From the NCBI RefSeq assembly GCF_030409525.1, contig NZ_JAUFQB010000017.1, positions 62,001 to 126,000 on the forward strand: a stretch of DNA of 64,000 nucleotides, written 5' to 3'. Origin of the DNA: Kaistella yonginensis (GTDB lineage: Bacteria; Bacteroidota; Bacteroidia; Flavobacteriales; Weeksellaceae). This document shows positions 9,485 to 17,777 of this stretch, in pieces. The notes beneath the pieces were generated by a model. It saw only the letters and a list, made by a program, of their open reading frames with translations, was not told the DNA's origin and ran no database searches. Position 1 is the first letter of the stretch, and the number at the start of each line of letters is the position of its first letter. A program made the position numbers and the translations under genes.

Positions 9485-10246
9485 ATGAAAATCATCTCTT
9501 ATAATGTAAATGGAATACGTGCAGCTTTTACCAAAGATTTTTTAGGCTGGCTAAAAGTTGCGGATCCCGATGTAATCTGTATTCAAGAAAGCAAAGCAGG
9601 CAATGACCAAATCGATATTGAAAGTTTGGAGAAAAATGGCTATTTCAGTTATTGGCACTCTGCGCAGAAAAAAGGTTATTCAGGAGTGGGAATTGCATCT
9701 AAAGTTGAACCCAAACATATTGAATACGGTTGTGGTGTGGAACATTATGATTCTGAAGGCAGAATTATCCGTGCTGACTTTGAAGATTTTTCAGTGATTT
9801 CAGTTTATGTTCCGTCGGCTTCGAATATTGAGCGATTGGATTTTAAGATGAAATTTTGTTACGATTTCCTAGCTTATATTAAAGGGTTAAAAAAAACAAT
9901 TCCTAACCTTATTATCTGCGGTGATTTTAATATTTGCCACAAAGCGATCGACATTCATAATCCAGAAGGCTTAAAAAACACTTCAGGCTTTCTACCAATA
10001 GAAAGAGAATGGATGACGCAATTTATCGAAGAATGTGAATTGATCGACAGTTTTAGATTTTTCAATGATCAACCAGATAATTATTCCTGGTGGAGTTACC
10101 GGCAAAATTCCCGAGCCCGAAACAAAGGTTGGCGCTTGGATTATAATTTTGTTTCGCATTCGCTGAAGCAGAAACTAGCTCGTGCGGCCATCTTGAGTGA
10201 GGCCGTACATTCGGATCATTGTCCGGTTATGGTAGAACTTTACTAA
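9485..10246 (+). CDS. xth: Exodeoxyribonuclease III (AP endonuclease, ExoA/Xth family)
   Basis: Base-excision repair enzyme that cuts DNA at abasic sites and has 3'-5' exonuclease activity. The 253-residue EEP-fold protein shows the family hallmarks in order: IISYNVNGIRA at the start, VICIQESKA with the metal-binding Glu, GVGIASK, the catalytic ICGDFNICH, RNKGWRLDY with the DNA-contact region, and the terminal SDHCPV with the catalytic Asp-His pair. I chose the ATG at 9485 because the protein family begins MKIISYNVNG. Single gene. Confidence 0.96.
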   Translation: MKIISYNVNGIRAAFTKDFLGWLKVADPDVICIQESKAGNDQIDIESLEKNGYFSYWHSAQKKGYSGVGIASKVEPKHIEYGCGVEHYDSEGRIIRADFEDFSVISVYVPSASNIERLDFKMKFCYDFLAYIKGLKKTIPNLIICGDFNICHKAIDIHNPEGLKNTSGFLPIEREWMTQFIEECELIDSFRFFNDQPDNYSWWSYRQNSRARNKGWRLDYNFVSHSLKQKLARAAILSEAVHSDHCPVMVELY

Positions 10247-10392
10247 CTTGTTGATCCATATTGATAAGTGATAGGGTTCAACGATTAGGATAAGGACTTA
10301 GGCCAAAGTGAAAATTCTGGATGTTTAGAAAGTTATTTCACCAGTAAAAAATTAAGGTAATAAAAATTATAAAATTTAAAAAACCACCCATT

Positions 10393-11013
10393 TCACAATC
10401 TTCGAAAACTGCAGAAAACAAAATTTTGTATCGTATCAAAAGGTGTTGGATGATCGACGTACTTACAATTTATTTTTTCAAAATATTGTGCAAATCGATT
10501 TGTTAATGATGATTTAGAATATTGTTTGATCGTTAATCCGCTGCATTTTTTAGGTCCATTTTCAGAAAAAGTTCCGATGATTAAAATGCCATTTTCTTTA
10601 ATATTATTTTGAACGGTTTCAATATAATCGCTTATTTCTTCTTCTTTCGTTAAGAAATGAAAAGCCGCTCTATCATGCCAAAAATCGTATTTTTCAGCTG
10701 GTTGAAAGGTGGAAATATCGGCAACAATCCATTTTACTTTTTGGGCTTTTTCGCCTAATCGAAGTTGTGCTCTTTCCAAAGCGGAAGCAGAAATATCCAC
10801 GACGGAAATATTGTTATAACCCAAATCTAAAAGATGATCCACCAAAAAACTATCTCCACCACCAACGTCTATAATTTTTGCGGACGTGGGAATATTAAAT
10901 TCTTTTAAAAACTCGAGAGAAGTTTTAGGAGTAGGTTGATACCAACTTACGTCTTTCAGATCTTTGGTTTGGTAGATGTTTTCCCAATGGGATTTTCTTT
11001 CTGTTTGATTCAT
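10393..11013 (-). CDS. Class I SAM-dependent methyltransferase
   Basis: About 206 residues from the internal ATG at 11013 (MNQTERKSHWENIY); an in-frame ATG five codons upstream is also possible. The Rossmann-like fold shows motif I AKIIDVGGGDSFLVDHL, the acidic loop ISVVDISASAL, and motif IV KYDFWHDRAAFHFL. The N-terminal WENIYQTKDLKDVSWYQPTP is typical of a group of small bacterial methyltransferases. The substrate cannot be read from the sequence; small thiol or organic acid acceptors are possible. It stands alone and converges with the exonuclease gene. Confidence 0.85.
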   Translation of the reverse strand: MNQTERKSHWENIYQTKDLKDVSWYQPTPKTSLEFLKEFNIPTSAKIIDVGGGDSFLVDHLLDLGYNNISVVDISASALERAQLRLGEKAQKVKWIVADISTFQPAEKYDFWHDRAAFHFLTKEEEISDYIETVQNNIKENGILIIGTFSENGPKKCSGLTIKQYSKSSLTNRFAQYFEKINCKYVDHPTPFDTIQNFVFCSFRRL

Positions 11014-11239
11014 TTTATTTTTTTTCAATAAAAAAATATCCCAATAGCGCGGACTTTACTTTTTTTTAGTCATGGAATGCATTTGCGAGGGGAAACCCAT
11101 CCTAATAATCGGTAGTTAAAAATAAGTTAGTTGTACCTGTTACTTCTGGCTTTGGTTTTTAATTTACGACGTAACGAAACAATTCGGCAGCTGTGATACA
11201 GTCATCTTTTAGGTTTCAAACCGGGCATAGATCGGTTGC

Positions 11240-11335
11240 TATTGTTGCGACCCGAGCCGAATGGAGCTCTTTTTGGGTCTCCCGACATTTCGGGAGACCC
11301 AAAAAAGCGGGAATGGAGCGAGGAAATAGTCGCCC
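11240..11335. repeat. Intergenic palindromic repeat element with a perfect 16-bp stem
   Basis: The core is an exact inverted repeat, 11270-11285 and 11290-11305, separated by CATT. It is flanked by GCGACCCGAGCCGAATGGAG on the left and GGAATGGAGCGAGG ... TAGTCGCC on the right, so the outer GCGAC/GTCGC also pair and GAATGGAG occurs on both sides. Polarity is T5-stem-A5, the reverse of a terminator. A 70-codon open frame across it is an accident of the palindrome. Confidence 0.6.
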
Positions 11336-11337
11336 AA

Positions 11338-11368
11338 ATAAAAAAGCTGACTCTAGTGAATCAGCTTT
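11338..11368 (-). terminator. Terminator downstream of the RlpA-like gene
   Basis: On the minus strand an 8-bp stem AAAGCTGA / TCAGCTTT with a 10-nt loop runs into a T stretch. It starts 21 bp after the stop of the RlpA-like gene. Confidence 0.75.
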
Positions 11369-11388
11369 GGTTGTTTTAAACGGATTTA

Positions 11389-11766
11389 TTACCCGTTGTC
11401 GATAATTTCGTATTCTACAGGCATGGTACCTCTTGCGGTATTTCCTATGGCCTGAAACGCTGCTTTTGAAAGGTCGAGTGCTCTGGCAGAATGAAAAGGA
11501 CCGCGGTCATTTATTTCTACTACGACACTTTTCCCTGATCTCAGGTTGGTTACTTTAACCATCGTCCCGAAAGGAAGCGTTCTGTTTGCTGCGGTCATTT
11601 TCGAATTGCTGAAAATATCACCGCTTGCTGTTTTTCTACCGTTGAACTTATCGTGGTAGTACGATGCAAAACTTGTTTTTTTAGCATCTTCGGTATTATT
11701 CTTGAATGAATATGTTCCGAGTGTTGAAATCATCATTATGATTAGGAGTGTTCCTCTTTTCATCAT
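11389..11766 (-). CDS. Septal ring lytic transglycosylase RlpA family protein
   Basis: Small exported double-psi beta-barrel protein of 125 residues. A signal peptide (MMKRGTLLIIMMISTLGTYSF) is followed by one RlpA domain. The family motif ASYYHDKFNGRKTASG carries the first active-site region and VVVEINDRGPF the conserved Asp. RlpA proteins cleave naked glycan strands in peptidoglycan, or in many Bacteroidota are simply called that by homology. There is no SPOR domain, so septal targeting is not shown. It has its own promoter and terminator and is probably monocistronic. The first Met could equally be the second codon. Confidence 0.88.
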   Translation of the reverse strand: MMKRGTLLIIMMISTLGTYSFKNNTEDAKKTSFASYYHDKFNGRKTASGDIFSNSKMTAANRTLPFGTMVKVTNLRSGKSVVVEINDRGPFHSARALDLSKAAFQAIGNTARGTMPVEYEIIDNG

Positions 11767-11797
11767 TTTGAATTTATTTTTATGGGTTTTGACTCTG

Positions 11798-11826
11798 CAA
11801 ATTTATCCCGAAATTGATTTATACAA
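11798..11826 (-). promoter_or_regulatory. Promoter of the RlpA-like gene
   Basis: On the minus strand TAAATTTG (11798-11805) fits the -7 consensus TAnnTTTG. A TTG (11824-11826) sits 18 bp upstream of it, the spacing expected for Bacteroidota housekeeping sigma. This is the best complete promoter I see in the window. Confidence 0.55.
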
Positions 11827-12026
11827 CACTCTATAGGTTAAAGTCTCCTAATGAATTGTTAAATTTTTGTTAACAACCCCCGCATTCTCTCTAATAGCAG
11901 TATCTCGCAAAGGTTGTTAATTTGTGTTAAAAACAATAGGCAAATGTTAACGTTATTAACTAACCATTGCATAGCACCGAAAGATTTAGTATCTTATATC
12001 GCTGATTATCAACTGCCTAGATAAAA

Positions 12027-12056
12027 AATACTCCCGGAATTTCCAGAAGTATTTTT
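12027..12056 (-). terminator. Terminator downstream of rimO
   Basis: An imperfect stem (AAATACT...GGAA / TTCC...AGTATTT) with a T run on both strands, 54 bp after the rimO stop. No gene lies in 11827-12109. Confidence 0.65.
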
Positions 12057-12109
12057 CTCTTTAATTTCATTACATATTTGACAATAAATCGCATTATAAT
12101 TGCAAAATC

Positions 12110-13411
12110 CTAAACTAATTCACCATACAAATCGAACTCTTCTGCAGCAGTAATTTTAATTTCGGCAAATTCTCCGATTGACAAATAGATATTTTCGGCC
12201 GGAACTAAAACGGTATTGTCTACATCTGGTGAATCGAACTCTGTTCTGCCGATGAAATAATTACCTTCTTTGCGATCGAAAATACAACGGTAGGTTTTTC
12301 CGATGCGCTCTTGGTTTTTTTCCCAAGAGATTTGCGACTGCAGTTCCATGATTTCTTCTACTCGTGCTTCTTTTACTTCTTGTGGCACATCATCTTCTAA
12401 AACATAAGCGGTCGTATTTTCTTCGTGTGAATAGGTAAAACAGCCTAAGCGATCGAATCTTTGTTCGCGCACCCAATCTTTCATTTCCTGAAATTTCTCA
12501 TCTGTCTCGCCCGGAAAGCCAACAATTAGGGTTGTTCTAATGGCCATGTTTGGAACCATTTGTCTGAACTTCGCTAAAAGGGCATTGGTTTTTTCATGAG
12601 AAGTTCCTCGCTTCATGGCTTTCAACAAATCGGAGTTGATGTGTTGTAATGGAATATCAATATAATTACAAACCTTAGGTTCGTTTTTAATAATTTCTAA
12701 AACATCTTCCGGAAAACCAGTTGGGAAGGCGTAATGCAAGCGAATCCACTCAATGCCTTCCACTTTAACCAAGCGTAAAAGCAAATCACCCAAAGCTCTT
12801 TTTTTATAGAGGTCTAGACCATAATACGTTAGATCTTGGGCGATCAAAATTAATTCCTTCACTCCTTTTTTGGCTAATTTTTCGGCTTCAATCACCAAAT
12901 TTTCCATAGGAGTTGAAATATTTTTACCTCTCATTAAGGGAATTGCGCAGAAAGAACACGGCCGGTCACATCCCTCAGAAATTTTCAAATAGGCGTAATG
13001 TCTTGGCGTGGTTACCATTCTTTCGCCCACCAATTCATGCTTATAATCAGCACCAAGATGTTTTAGTAAAAGCGGTAAATCTCGCGTTCCGAAATACTGA
13101 TCAACATCTGGGATTTCTCTAAGTAAATCTGGCTTATATCTTTCTGACAAACATCCTGTTACGAATACCTGCTCTACTTCACCACGATTTTTCGCTTCTA
13201 CAAATTCAAGAATGGTATTGATGCTTTCTTCTTTTGCATTATCGATAAAACCGCACGTATTAATAACAACGATATCGCCTTTATCTTCATGTACGACTTC
13301 TTTTCCGTTGGCTTGCAACTGCCCCATCAACACCTCCGAATCGTAGACGTTTTTAGAGCATCCAAGTGTTACGATATTGATTTTCTTTTTCCCGACTGAT
13401 TTTGTGCGCAT
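12110..13411 (-). CDS. rimO: Ribosomal protein S12 methylthiotransferase RimO
   Basis: Radical-SAM enzyme that adds a methylthio group to a conserved aspartate of ribosomal protein S12. Domains in order: the UPF0004 N-terminal cluster domain (KINIVTLGCSKNVYDSEV with its Cys, then INTCGF and VTGCLSERY), the radical SAM core with the CxxxCxxC motif CDRPCSFCAIP, and a TRAM domain at the C-terminus. I start at the ATG at 13411 (MRTKSVGKKK, 433 residues). The upstream ATG at 13432 lies in the -7 box. Single gene. Confidence 0.95.
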   Translation of the reverse strand: MRTKSVGKKKINIVTLGCSKNVYDSEVLMGQLQANGKEVVHEDKGDIVVINTCGFIDNAKEESINTILEFVEAKNRGEVEQVFVTGCLSERYKPDLLREIPDVDQYFGTRDLPLLLKHLGADYKHELVGERMVTTPRHYAYLKISEGCDRPCSFCAIPLMRGKNISTPMENLVIEAEKLAKKGVKELILIAQDLTYYGLDLYKKRALGDLLLRLVKVEGIEWIRLHYAFPTGFPEDVLEIIKNEPKVCNYIDIPLQHINSDLLKAMKRGTSHEKTNALLAKFRQMVPNMAIRTTLIVGFPGETDEKFQEMKDWVREQRFDRLGCFTYSHEENTTAYVLEDDVPQEVKEARVEEIMELQSQISWEKNQERIGKTYRCIFDRKEGNYFIGRTEFDSPDVDNTVLVPAENIYLSIGEFAEIKITAAEEFDLYGELV

Positions 13412-13429
13412 TATAAAATTTATTGGGCG

Positions 13430-13437
13430 CAAAGGTA
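13430..13437 (-). promoter_or_regulatory. -7 promoter box for rimO
   Basis: TACCTTTG on the minus strand fits TAnnTTTG, 18 bp upstream of the chosen rimO start. It overlaps the longer candidate start, supporting the shorter one. Confidence 0.4.
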
Positions 13438-13471
13438 AGCATATTATCGTAAAAATTTATTCTTCCTGTTG

Positions 13472-14674
13472 TTAGTCTTTCGGTAAGCTTTCAGGTTGAA
13501 CCAATTCCTTTTGGGATTTTTTTTCAAAAAGCAGTCCGATCATCATTACAAAAGTGGTGAGCAAAATAACCTGAATGACCACCGATTCATTCAATAATGA
13601 AAATCTTTGTTCTGGCGTAATACTTAAAAAAAGTAAAATGGTAATTAACCCGCGCGGTGCGATATAGAATAAAGGTTGCAGATCCATTTTCCCTAATTTA
13701 AGAAAGATAGCGCGCAATACATAAATGGAGGTAACGATGGAAACCGACCACACCAGGGAATCTTTGTTAATGATATCTTCGGTCTTTAAAACAAAACCAA
13801 AAACGATAAAAAATAAGGTGCGCACGATAAAAGTGGCTTCTATAACCACATCTTTAAAATGCTTGACTTCTTTGTTAAATTTTGTAAATCGAAAATTTCG
13901 CAGCAATTTCACATTTTTTAATTCATCAATATTACCCAAGACCAAACCGAAAAACAAGATAAAAATAAGGGCTGGAAGATGGTAGATTTTCGAAATTTGA
14001 TAAATTAAAATATTAAGAATAATTATGGGCCCATATTTAATGTGATGATCAATTTTTGCAAGTAGAAAGGCTAAAACAAGCGAGGCCACCACCGAAATTA
14101 AGAGCATTAGAAAAAACTGACCTGCAAAATGGAAAGCTCCGGTTAAGGTAATTGCAGTACCAAAAGTGGCGAAATTAAAGAAAATTACTCCTATAATATC
14201 AGATAAACTGCTTTCATAGGTGATAAATTGTCGCTTTTCTTTGGTTAAGTTAATGGCACTGGGAATTGCAATAGAACTGCTGATGATGCAAAACGGAATA
14301 ATATTAATTAAACTCTGTTTGAAAGAAATCCCCCACTCTACATTTAAAAAAATCGAAAAACCGATTGCGATAATAACCAACGGAAATAAGGCAATGAGCA
14401 TGGATTTTTTGACCAACTCCTTTTTTGATCTGTTTAATTCTAATTCAAGCGAGCCTTCCAGCACGATTAAAATAAGCCCGACCGTTCCTAAAATAGGTAG
14501 AATCACATTGAGGTTCGGCACGATAATATTAAATAATCCACCAATTTGATTCAAGAACCAACCCGTGGCCAATAAAAAAATAACTGAGGGAACCTTAGTA
14601 AATTTTGTCGTGACATCAAAAAGATAGGATATTAAAAGTACGACGCAAATTCCGATAATAAATAATTCAGCCAT
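13472..14674 (-). CDS. Cation:proton antiporter (CPA family, Na+/H+ exchanger domain)
   Basis: Polytopic inner-membrane protein of 400 residues with about 12 hydrophobic segments and almost no soluble tail. The family pattern is seen in FTKVPSVIFLLATGWFLNQIGG near the N-terminus, the central IIPFCIISSSIAIPSAI unwound-helix region, and the charged SSLSDIIGVIFFNFATF, where the Asp is a likely ion-binding residue. The absence of a C-terminal TrkA-type or cytosolic regulatory domain makes it a short form. Which cation it carries is not decidable here. Single gene between rimO and the polysaccharide locus, same strand. Confidence 0.85.
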   Translation of the reverse strand: MAELFIIGICVVLLISYLFDVTTKFTKVPSVIFLLATGWFLNQIGGLFNIIVPNLNVILPILGTVGLILIVLEGSLELELNRSKKELVKKSMLIALFPLVIIAIGFSIFLNVEWGISFKQSLINIIPFCIISSSIAIPSAINLTKEKRQFITYESSLSDIIGVIFFNFATFGTAITLTGAFHFAGQFFLMLLISVVASLVLAFLLAKIDHHIKYGPIIILNILIYQISKIYHLPALIFILFFGLVLGNIDELKNVKLLRNFRFTKFNKEVKHFKDVVIEATFIVRTLFFIVFGFVLKTEDIINKDSLVWSVSIVTSIYVLRAIFLKLGKMDLQPLFYIAPRGLITILLFLSITPEQRFSLLNESVVIQVILLTTFVMMIGLLFEKKSQKELVQPESLPKD

Positions 14675-14811
14675 GAAGTAAATGTATAAAAAAAGTGCGG
14701 AACATGGCAGGTTTCTCGTGATTTATTGAAAAAACATCATCATTAAATTGCATAGAAAACCTATTTTAGCAGCGAAAAAATCAAAACGCTTTTCCTATTT
14801 ACGGATAAACA

Positions 14812-14839
14812 AAAAGAGAATCCACTCGGATTCTCTTTT
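14812..14839 (-). terminator. Terminator at the end of the polysaccharide locus (after rfbA)
   Basis: A perfect 12-bp stem (AAAAGAGAATCC / GGATTCTCTTTT) with a 4-nt loop, continuing into T on the minus strand, 24 bp after the rfbA stop. It marks the end of the locus that begins near 44.9 kb. Confidence 0.85.
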
Positions 14840-14863
14840 CTATTTCTCTAAAAAAACAGGTGT

Positions 14864-15721
14864 TTAAACCAAGTTTTTCAAATAATCTCCATATCCACTT
14901 TTGCCATATTTTTCGGCAGATTGCAGTAATTGTTCTTTATCAATAAACCCTTTTTTATACGCAATTTCTTCGATACAAGAGATTTTGAATCCTTGTCTTT
15001 TTTCTAAAACCTTTACAAATTCTGAGGCTTCATGCAAAGAATCGAAAGTCCCAGTATCTAACCACGCTGTACCGCGCGACATTACGCCGACTTCCAGCTG
15101 GCCTTTTTCAAGATAAATTCGGTTAATATCGGTGATTTCGAGTTCTCCACGAACGGAGGGTTTTAAATTCTTTGCATACTCGACCACCGAATTGTCATAG
15201 AAATACAAGCCAGGCACGGCAAAATTAGATTTTGGTTCTTCTGGTTTTTCCTCAATCGAAACTGCTTTGAAGTTATCATCAAATTCGACCACGCCATATC
15301 TTTGGGGATCAGAAACCTGATACGCGAAAACGCAACCTCCTTTAACCTTGGTTTTGCTGGATAGTAATTCCGGCAAACCTGCTCCGTAAAAAATATTATC
15401 GCCCAATACCAAAGCCACAGAGTCGTCTCCAATGAATTCTTCGCCCAAAATAAATGCCTGCGCCAAACCATCTGGAGAAGGCTGAATTTTATACTGAATC
15501 GTACAGCCAATCGCAGACCCATCGCCTAAGAGCTTGATGAAGCCTTCCTGGTCATGTGGTGTTGTAATAATTAAAATATCTTTAATTCCGGCTAACAATA
15601 AAGTCGAAAGCGGATAATAAATCATGGGTTTGTCGTAAACAGGCATTAACTGTTTGCTCACTGCGATGGTCAGTGGATAAAGTCTTGTTCCGGAACCGCC
15701 GGCTAAAATTATTCCCTTCAT
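14864..15721 (-). CDS. rfbA: Glucose-1-phosphate thymidylyltransferase
   Basis: First step of the dTDP-sugar pathway: dTTP plus glucose-1-phosphate gives dTDP-glucose. The 285-residue protein is the normal length. The nucleotide-binding signature [16 protein letters not shown] is at the N-terminus, followed by [24 protein letters not shown] with the metal-binding Asp, [20 protein letters not shown], and TAWLDTGT. It is the last gene of the locus. A small GxxExxY gene separates it from rfbB. Confidence 0.96.
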   Translation of the reverse strand: MKGIILAGGSGTRLYPLTIAVSKQLMPVYDKPMIYYPLSTLLLAGIKDILIITTPHDQEGFIKLLGDGSAIGCTIQYKIQPSPDGLAQAFILGEEFIGDDSVALVLGDNIFYGAGLPELLSSKTKVKGGCVFAYQVSDPQRYGVVEFDDNFKAVSIEEKPEEPKSNFAVPGLYFYDNSVVEYAKNLKPSVRGELEITDINRIYLEKGQLEVGVMSRGTAWLDTGTFDSLHEASEFVKVLEKRQGFKISCIEEIAYKKGFIDKEQLLQSAEKYGKSGYGDYLKNLV

Positions 15722-15771
15722 TTTTAAATGCGAATTTCGCGAATTTTTCGAATTACTCGAATTTCGCTGTG

Positions 15772-16050
15772 TTATAGATTTATTATTCTTTTATATTTTA
15801 AAGATTTCTCGCCAAAATTGATCAGAATTCCTAATTTTTTATTGATTGCTTTTAGATAATTTTGCAACTGTCTGGAAAAAATTTCCAACTTCTTTTCTTT
15901 TTCAAACGCGATAGTATTTTTCTTAAATTCTTTCTCCAAAACTTCGCTGTAAACCGCTTCCAAAAAACCACCGCCTAATGTAGAATGAATGTTCTTACAA
16001 ATTCCAATAATCTGATAACTTTCTTCTTTAAATAGAATTTTTTCTTCCAT
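15772..16050 (-). CDS. GxxExxY protein, internally shortened
   Basis: Small protein with the defining motif [16 protein letters not shown] (GxxExxY) in its first third, and the usual C-terminal block [26 protein letters not shown]. Members are normally about 125 residues and hold a conserved middle block rich in charged and hydrophobic residues (pattern KxDFVxxxxIILEIKA) between these. Here [11 protein letters not shown] jumps straight to NYLKA, so about 35 residues are gone without breaking the frame. The family is common inside Bacteroidota polysaccharide loci but has no settled function. I start at the second in-frame ATG ([10 protein letters not shown]); the first is at 16065. Possibly a decaying gene. 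Confidence 0.75.
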   Translation of the reverse strand: MEEKILFKEESYQIIGICKNIHSTLGGGFLEAVYSEVLEKEFKKNTIAFEKEKKLEIFSRQLQNYLKAINKKLGILINFGEKSLKYKRIINL

Positions 16051-16074
16051 TACAGCACCATTCATGAAATTCGT

Positions 16075-17166
16075 CTAATTCGTATCATTTGTATATTGCG
16101 AAGCATAATATTTCTGATAGTCTCCTGAATTAACATTCTCCAACCAATCTTGATTTGTGAGAAACCAATCAATCGTTTTTCCCAAACCTTCCTCAAAAGT
16201 TACACTTGGTTTCCATCCTAGATCATCGCTTAATTTTGTGGCATCAATGGCGTACCGTAAATCATGACCTGGCCTGTCTTTAACGTAAGTAATTAATTTT
16301 TCTGAATGACCAGCAGGATTTCCTAGTTTTTCATCCATTTGCTTAATGAGTTCTTTTACCAAATCGATATTTTTCCATTCGTTAAACCCGCCAATATTAT
16401 AGGTTTCACCGGTTTTAGCTTCAAAGAATATTTGATGAATTGCTTTCGCATGATCGATGACGTACAACCAATCTCTTGTATATTTTCCGTTGCCATAAAT
16501 TGGGAGTGGTTTTCCGGTCAAAATATTAGAAATACAAAGCGGAATCAACTTTTCTGGGAAATGATTGGGGCCATAATTATTAGAACAATTTGAAATAATA
16601 AACGGCATTCCGTACGTATTTCCATAAGCGCGAACCAAATGGTCAGAAGCCGCTTTACTCGCTGAATACGGAGATTTTGGATCGTAAGCTGTGGTTTCTA
16701 AAAAGAACCCAGTGTCGCCTAAACTGCCATAAACCTCATCGGTAGAAACATGATAGAAAAGATTTTTTCTGGTTTCCTCAGGGAAATTTCCATGTTGATG
16801 ATCTGGGTTTAAAGTCCAGAATTCTCTGGCCAAATTGAGCAGGTTTGCAGTTCCGTTGACGTTGGTATTAATGAAGGCATTTGGATCGGTGATGCTTCGG
16901 TCAACATGACTTTCTGCCGCCAAGTGAACGATTGCATCTGGATGGTGTTTTTCAAAAACTTTTCTTAATTCCCCAACATTGGTAATATCGGCTTTTTCGA
17001 AAACATAGTTGGGTTCGTTTTCTATATCTTTTAAGTTCGCTAGATTTCCAGCGTAGGTTAAAGCATCGAGGTTGATGATTTTAGCATCCGGATGATTTTT
17101 TACAAATTCGCGTACGACGTGCGAACCGATAAATCCGGCTCCACCCGTGATTAATATTGAGTTCAT
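16075..17166 (-). CDS. rfbB: dTDP-glucose 4,6-dehydratase
   Basis: Converts dTDP-glucose to dTDP-4-keto-6-deoxyglucose with bound NAD. Extended SDR of 363 residues: NAD-binding GGAGFIGSHVV at the N-terminus, HLAAESHVDRSI, the catalytic STDEVYG (Asp-Glu pair) and YSASKAASDH (Tyr-x-x-x-Lys), then SNNYGPNHFPEKLIP for substrate binding. Its product feeds rfbC, just upstream. No rfbD reductase is present in the window, so the end sugar is open. Confidence 0.96.
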   Translation of the reverse strand: MNSILITGGAGFIGSHVVREFVKNHPDAKIINLDALTYAGNLANLKDIENEPNYVFEKADITNVGELRKVFEKHHPDAIVHLAAESHVDRSITDPNAFINTNVNGTANLLNLAREFWTLNPDHQHGNFPEETRKNLFYHVSTDEVYGSLGDTGFFLETTAYDPKSPYSASKAASDHLVRAYGNTYGMPFIISNCSNNYGPNHFPEKLIPLCISNILTGKPLPIYGNGKYTRDWLYVIDHAKAIHQIFFEAKTGETYNIGGFNEWKNIDLVKELIKQMDEKLGNPAGHSEKLITYVKDRPGHDLRYAIDATKLSDDLGWKPSVTFEEGLGKTIDWFLTNQDWLENVNSGDYQKYYASQYTNDTN

Positions 17167-17174
17167 ATTTTGAG

Positions 17175-17206
17175 TTATTGCGTATTTAAATTATTGCGTA
17201 TTTAAA
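17175..17206. repeat. Tandem 16-bp duplication in front of rfbB
   Basis: TTATTGCGTATTTAAA occurs twice without a gap (17175-17190 and 17191-17206), inside the 63-bp space between rfbC and rfbB. It looks like a slipped-strand duplication. Confidence 0.85.
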
Positions 17207-17229
17207 AATTAATATAGAAAAGAAATTTT

Positions 17230-17775
17230 CTAAAAATTTTTCTCTACAAAGGTAGGTTGAATTTTATCTTTATCCGAAAGAAGCACCTCTTGCAACGGCA
17301 ATTTCCAGTCGATTTGTAAATCTTGGTCGTTCCACAAAACACCTCCTTCCGATTCTCTATTATAAAAATTATCGCATTTATAAGCAAAAATTGCTGTTTC
17401 CGACAAGACAGAAAATCCATGTCCAAATCCTCTTGGCACGTAGAATTGTAATTTATTATCGGCAGAAAGCTCCACCCCAAACCATTTCCCAAAGGTCGGA
17501 GAATCTTTTCTTAAGTCCACCGCAACATCCCAAACTTTTCCTTCTAAACAAGAAACCAATTTTGCTTGGGCATGTTCTCCCTTTTGCAAATGCAGTCCGC
17601 GAAGAACGCCATAAGAAGATTTTGAAATATTATCTTGCACGAAATGACCGTTCATTCCGGTGAGTTCTTCAAATTTTTTTTCGTTGAATTTTTCGTAGAA
17701 ATAGCCACGTTCATCTTCAAAAATGGTGGGTTCGATGATGTAACAGTCTGTAAGGGGTGTTTTTTTAATGGTCAC
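17230..17775 (-). CDS. rfbC: dTDP-4-dehydrorhamnose 3,5-epimerase
   Basis: Cupin-fold epimerase of 181 residues, normal length. The conserved FEDERGYFYEKFNEKKF, SSYGVLRGLHLQ (catalytic His) and VPRGFGHGFSVLSETA are all present, so it looks active. It turns the rfbB product into dTDP-4-keto-L-rhamnose. The next gene upstream is an aminotransferase ending 2 bp away, suggesting translational coupling. Confidence 0.95.
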   Translation of the reverse strand: MTIKKTPLTDCYIIEPTIFEDERGYFYEKFNEKKFEELTGMNGHFVQDNISKSSYGVLRGLHLQKGEHAQAKLVSCLEGKVWDVAVDLRKDSPTFGKWFGVELSADNKLQFYVPRGFGHGFSVLSETAIFAYKCDNFYNRESEGGVLWNDQDLQIDWKLPLQEVLLSDKDKIQPTFVEKNF

Positions 17776-17777
17776 TT

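Noticed and set aside
11193-11405. 70-codon plus-strand frame before the RlpA-like gene
   Set aside because: It is built on the palindromic element (its text mirrors itself around the hairpin) and runs through the RlpA terminator.
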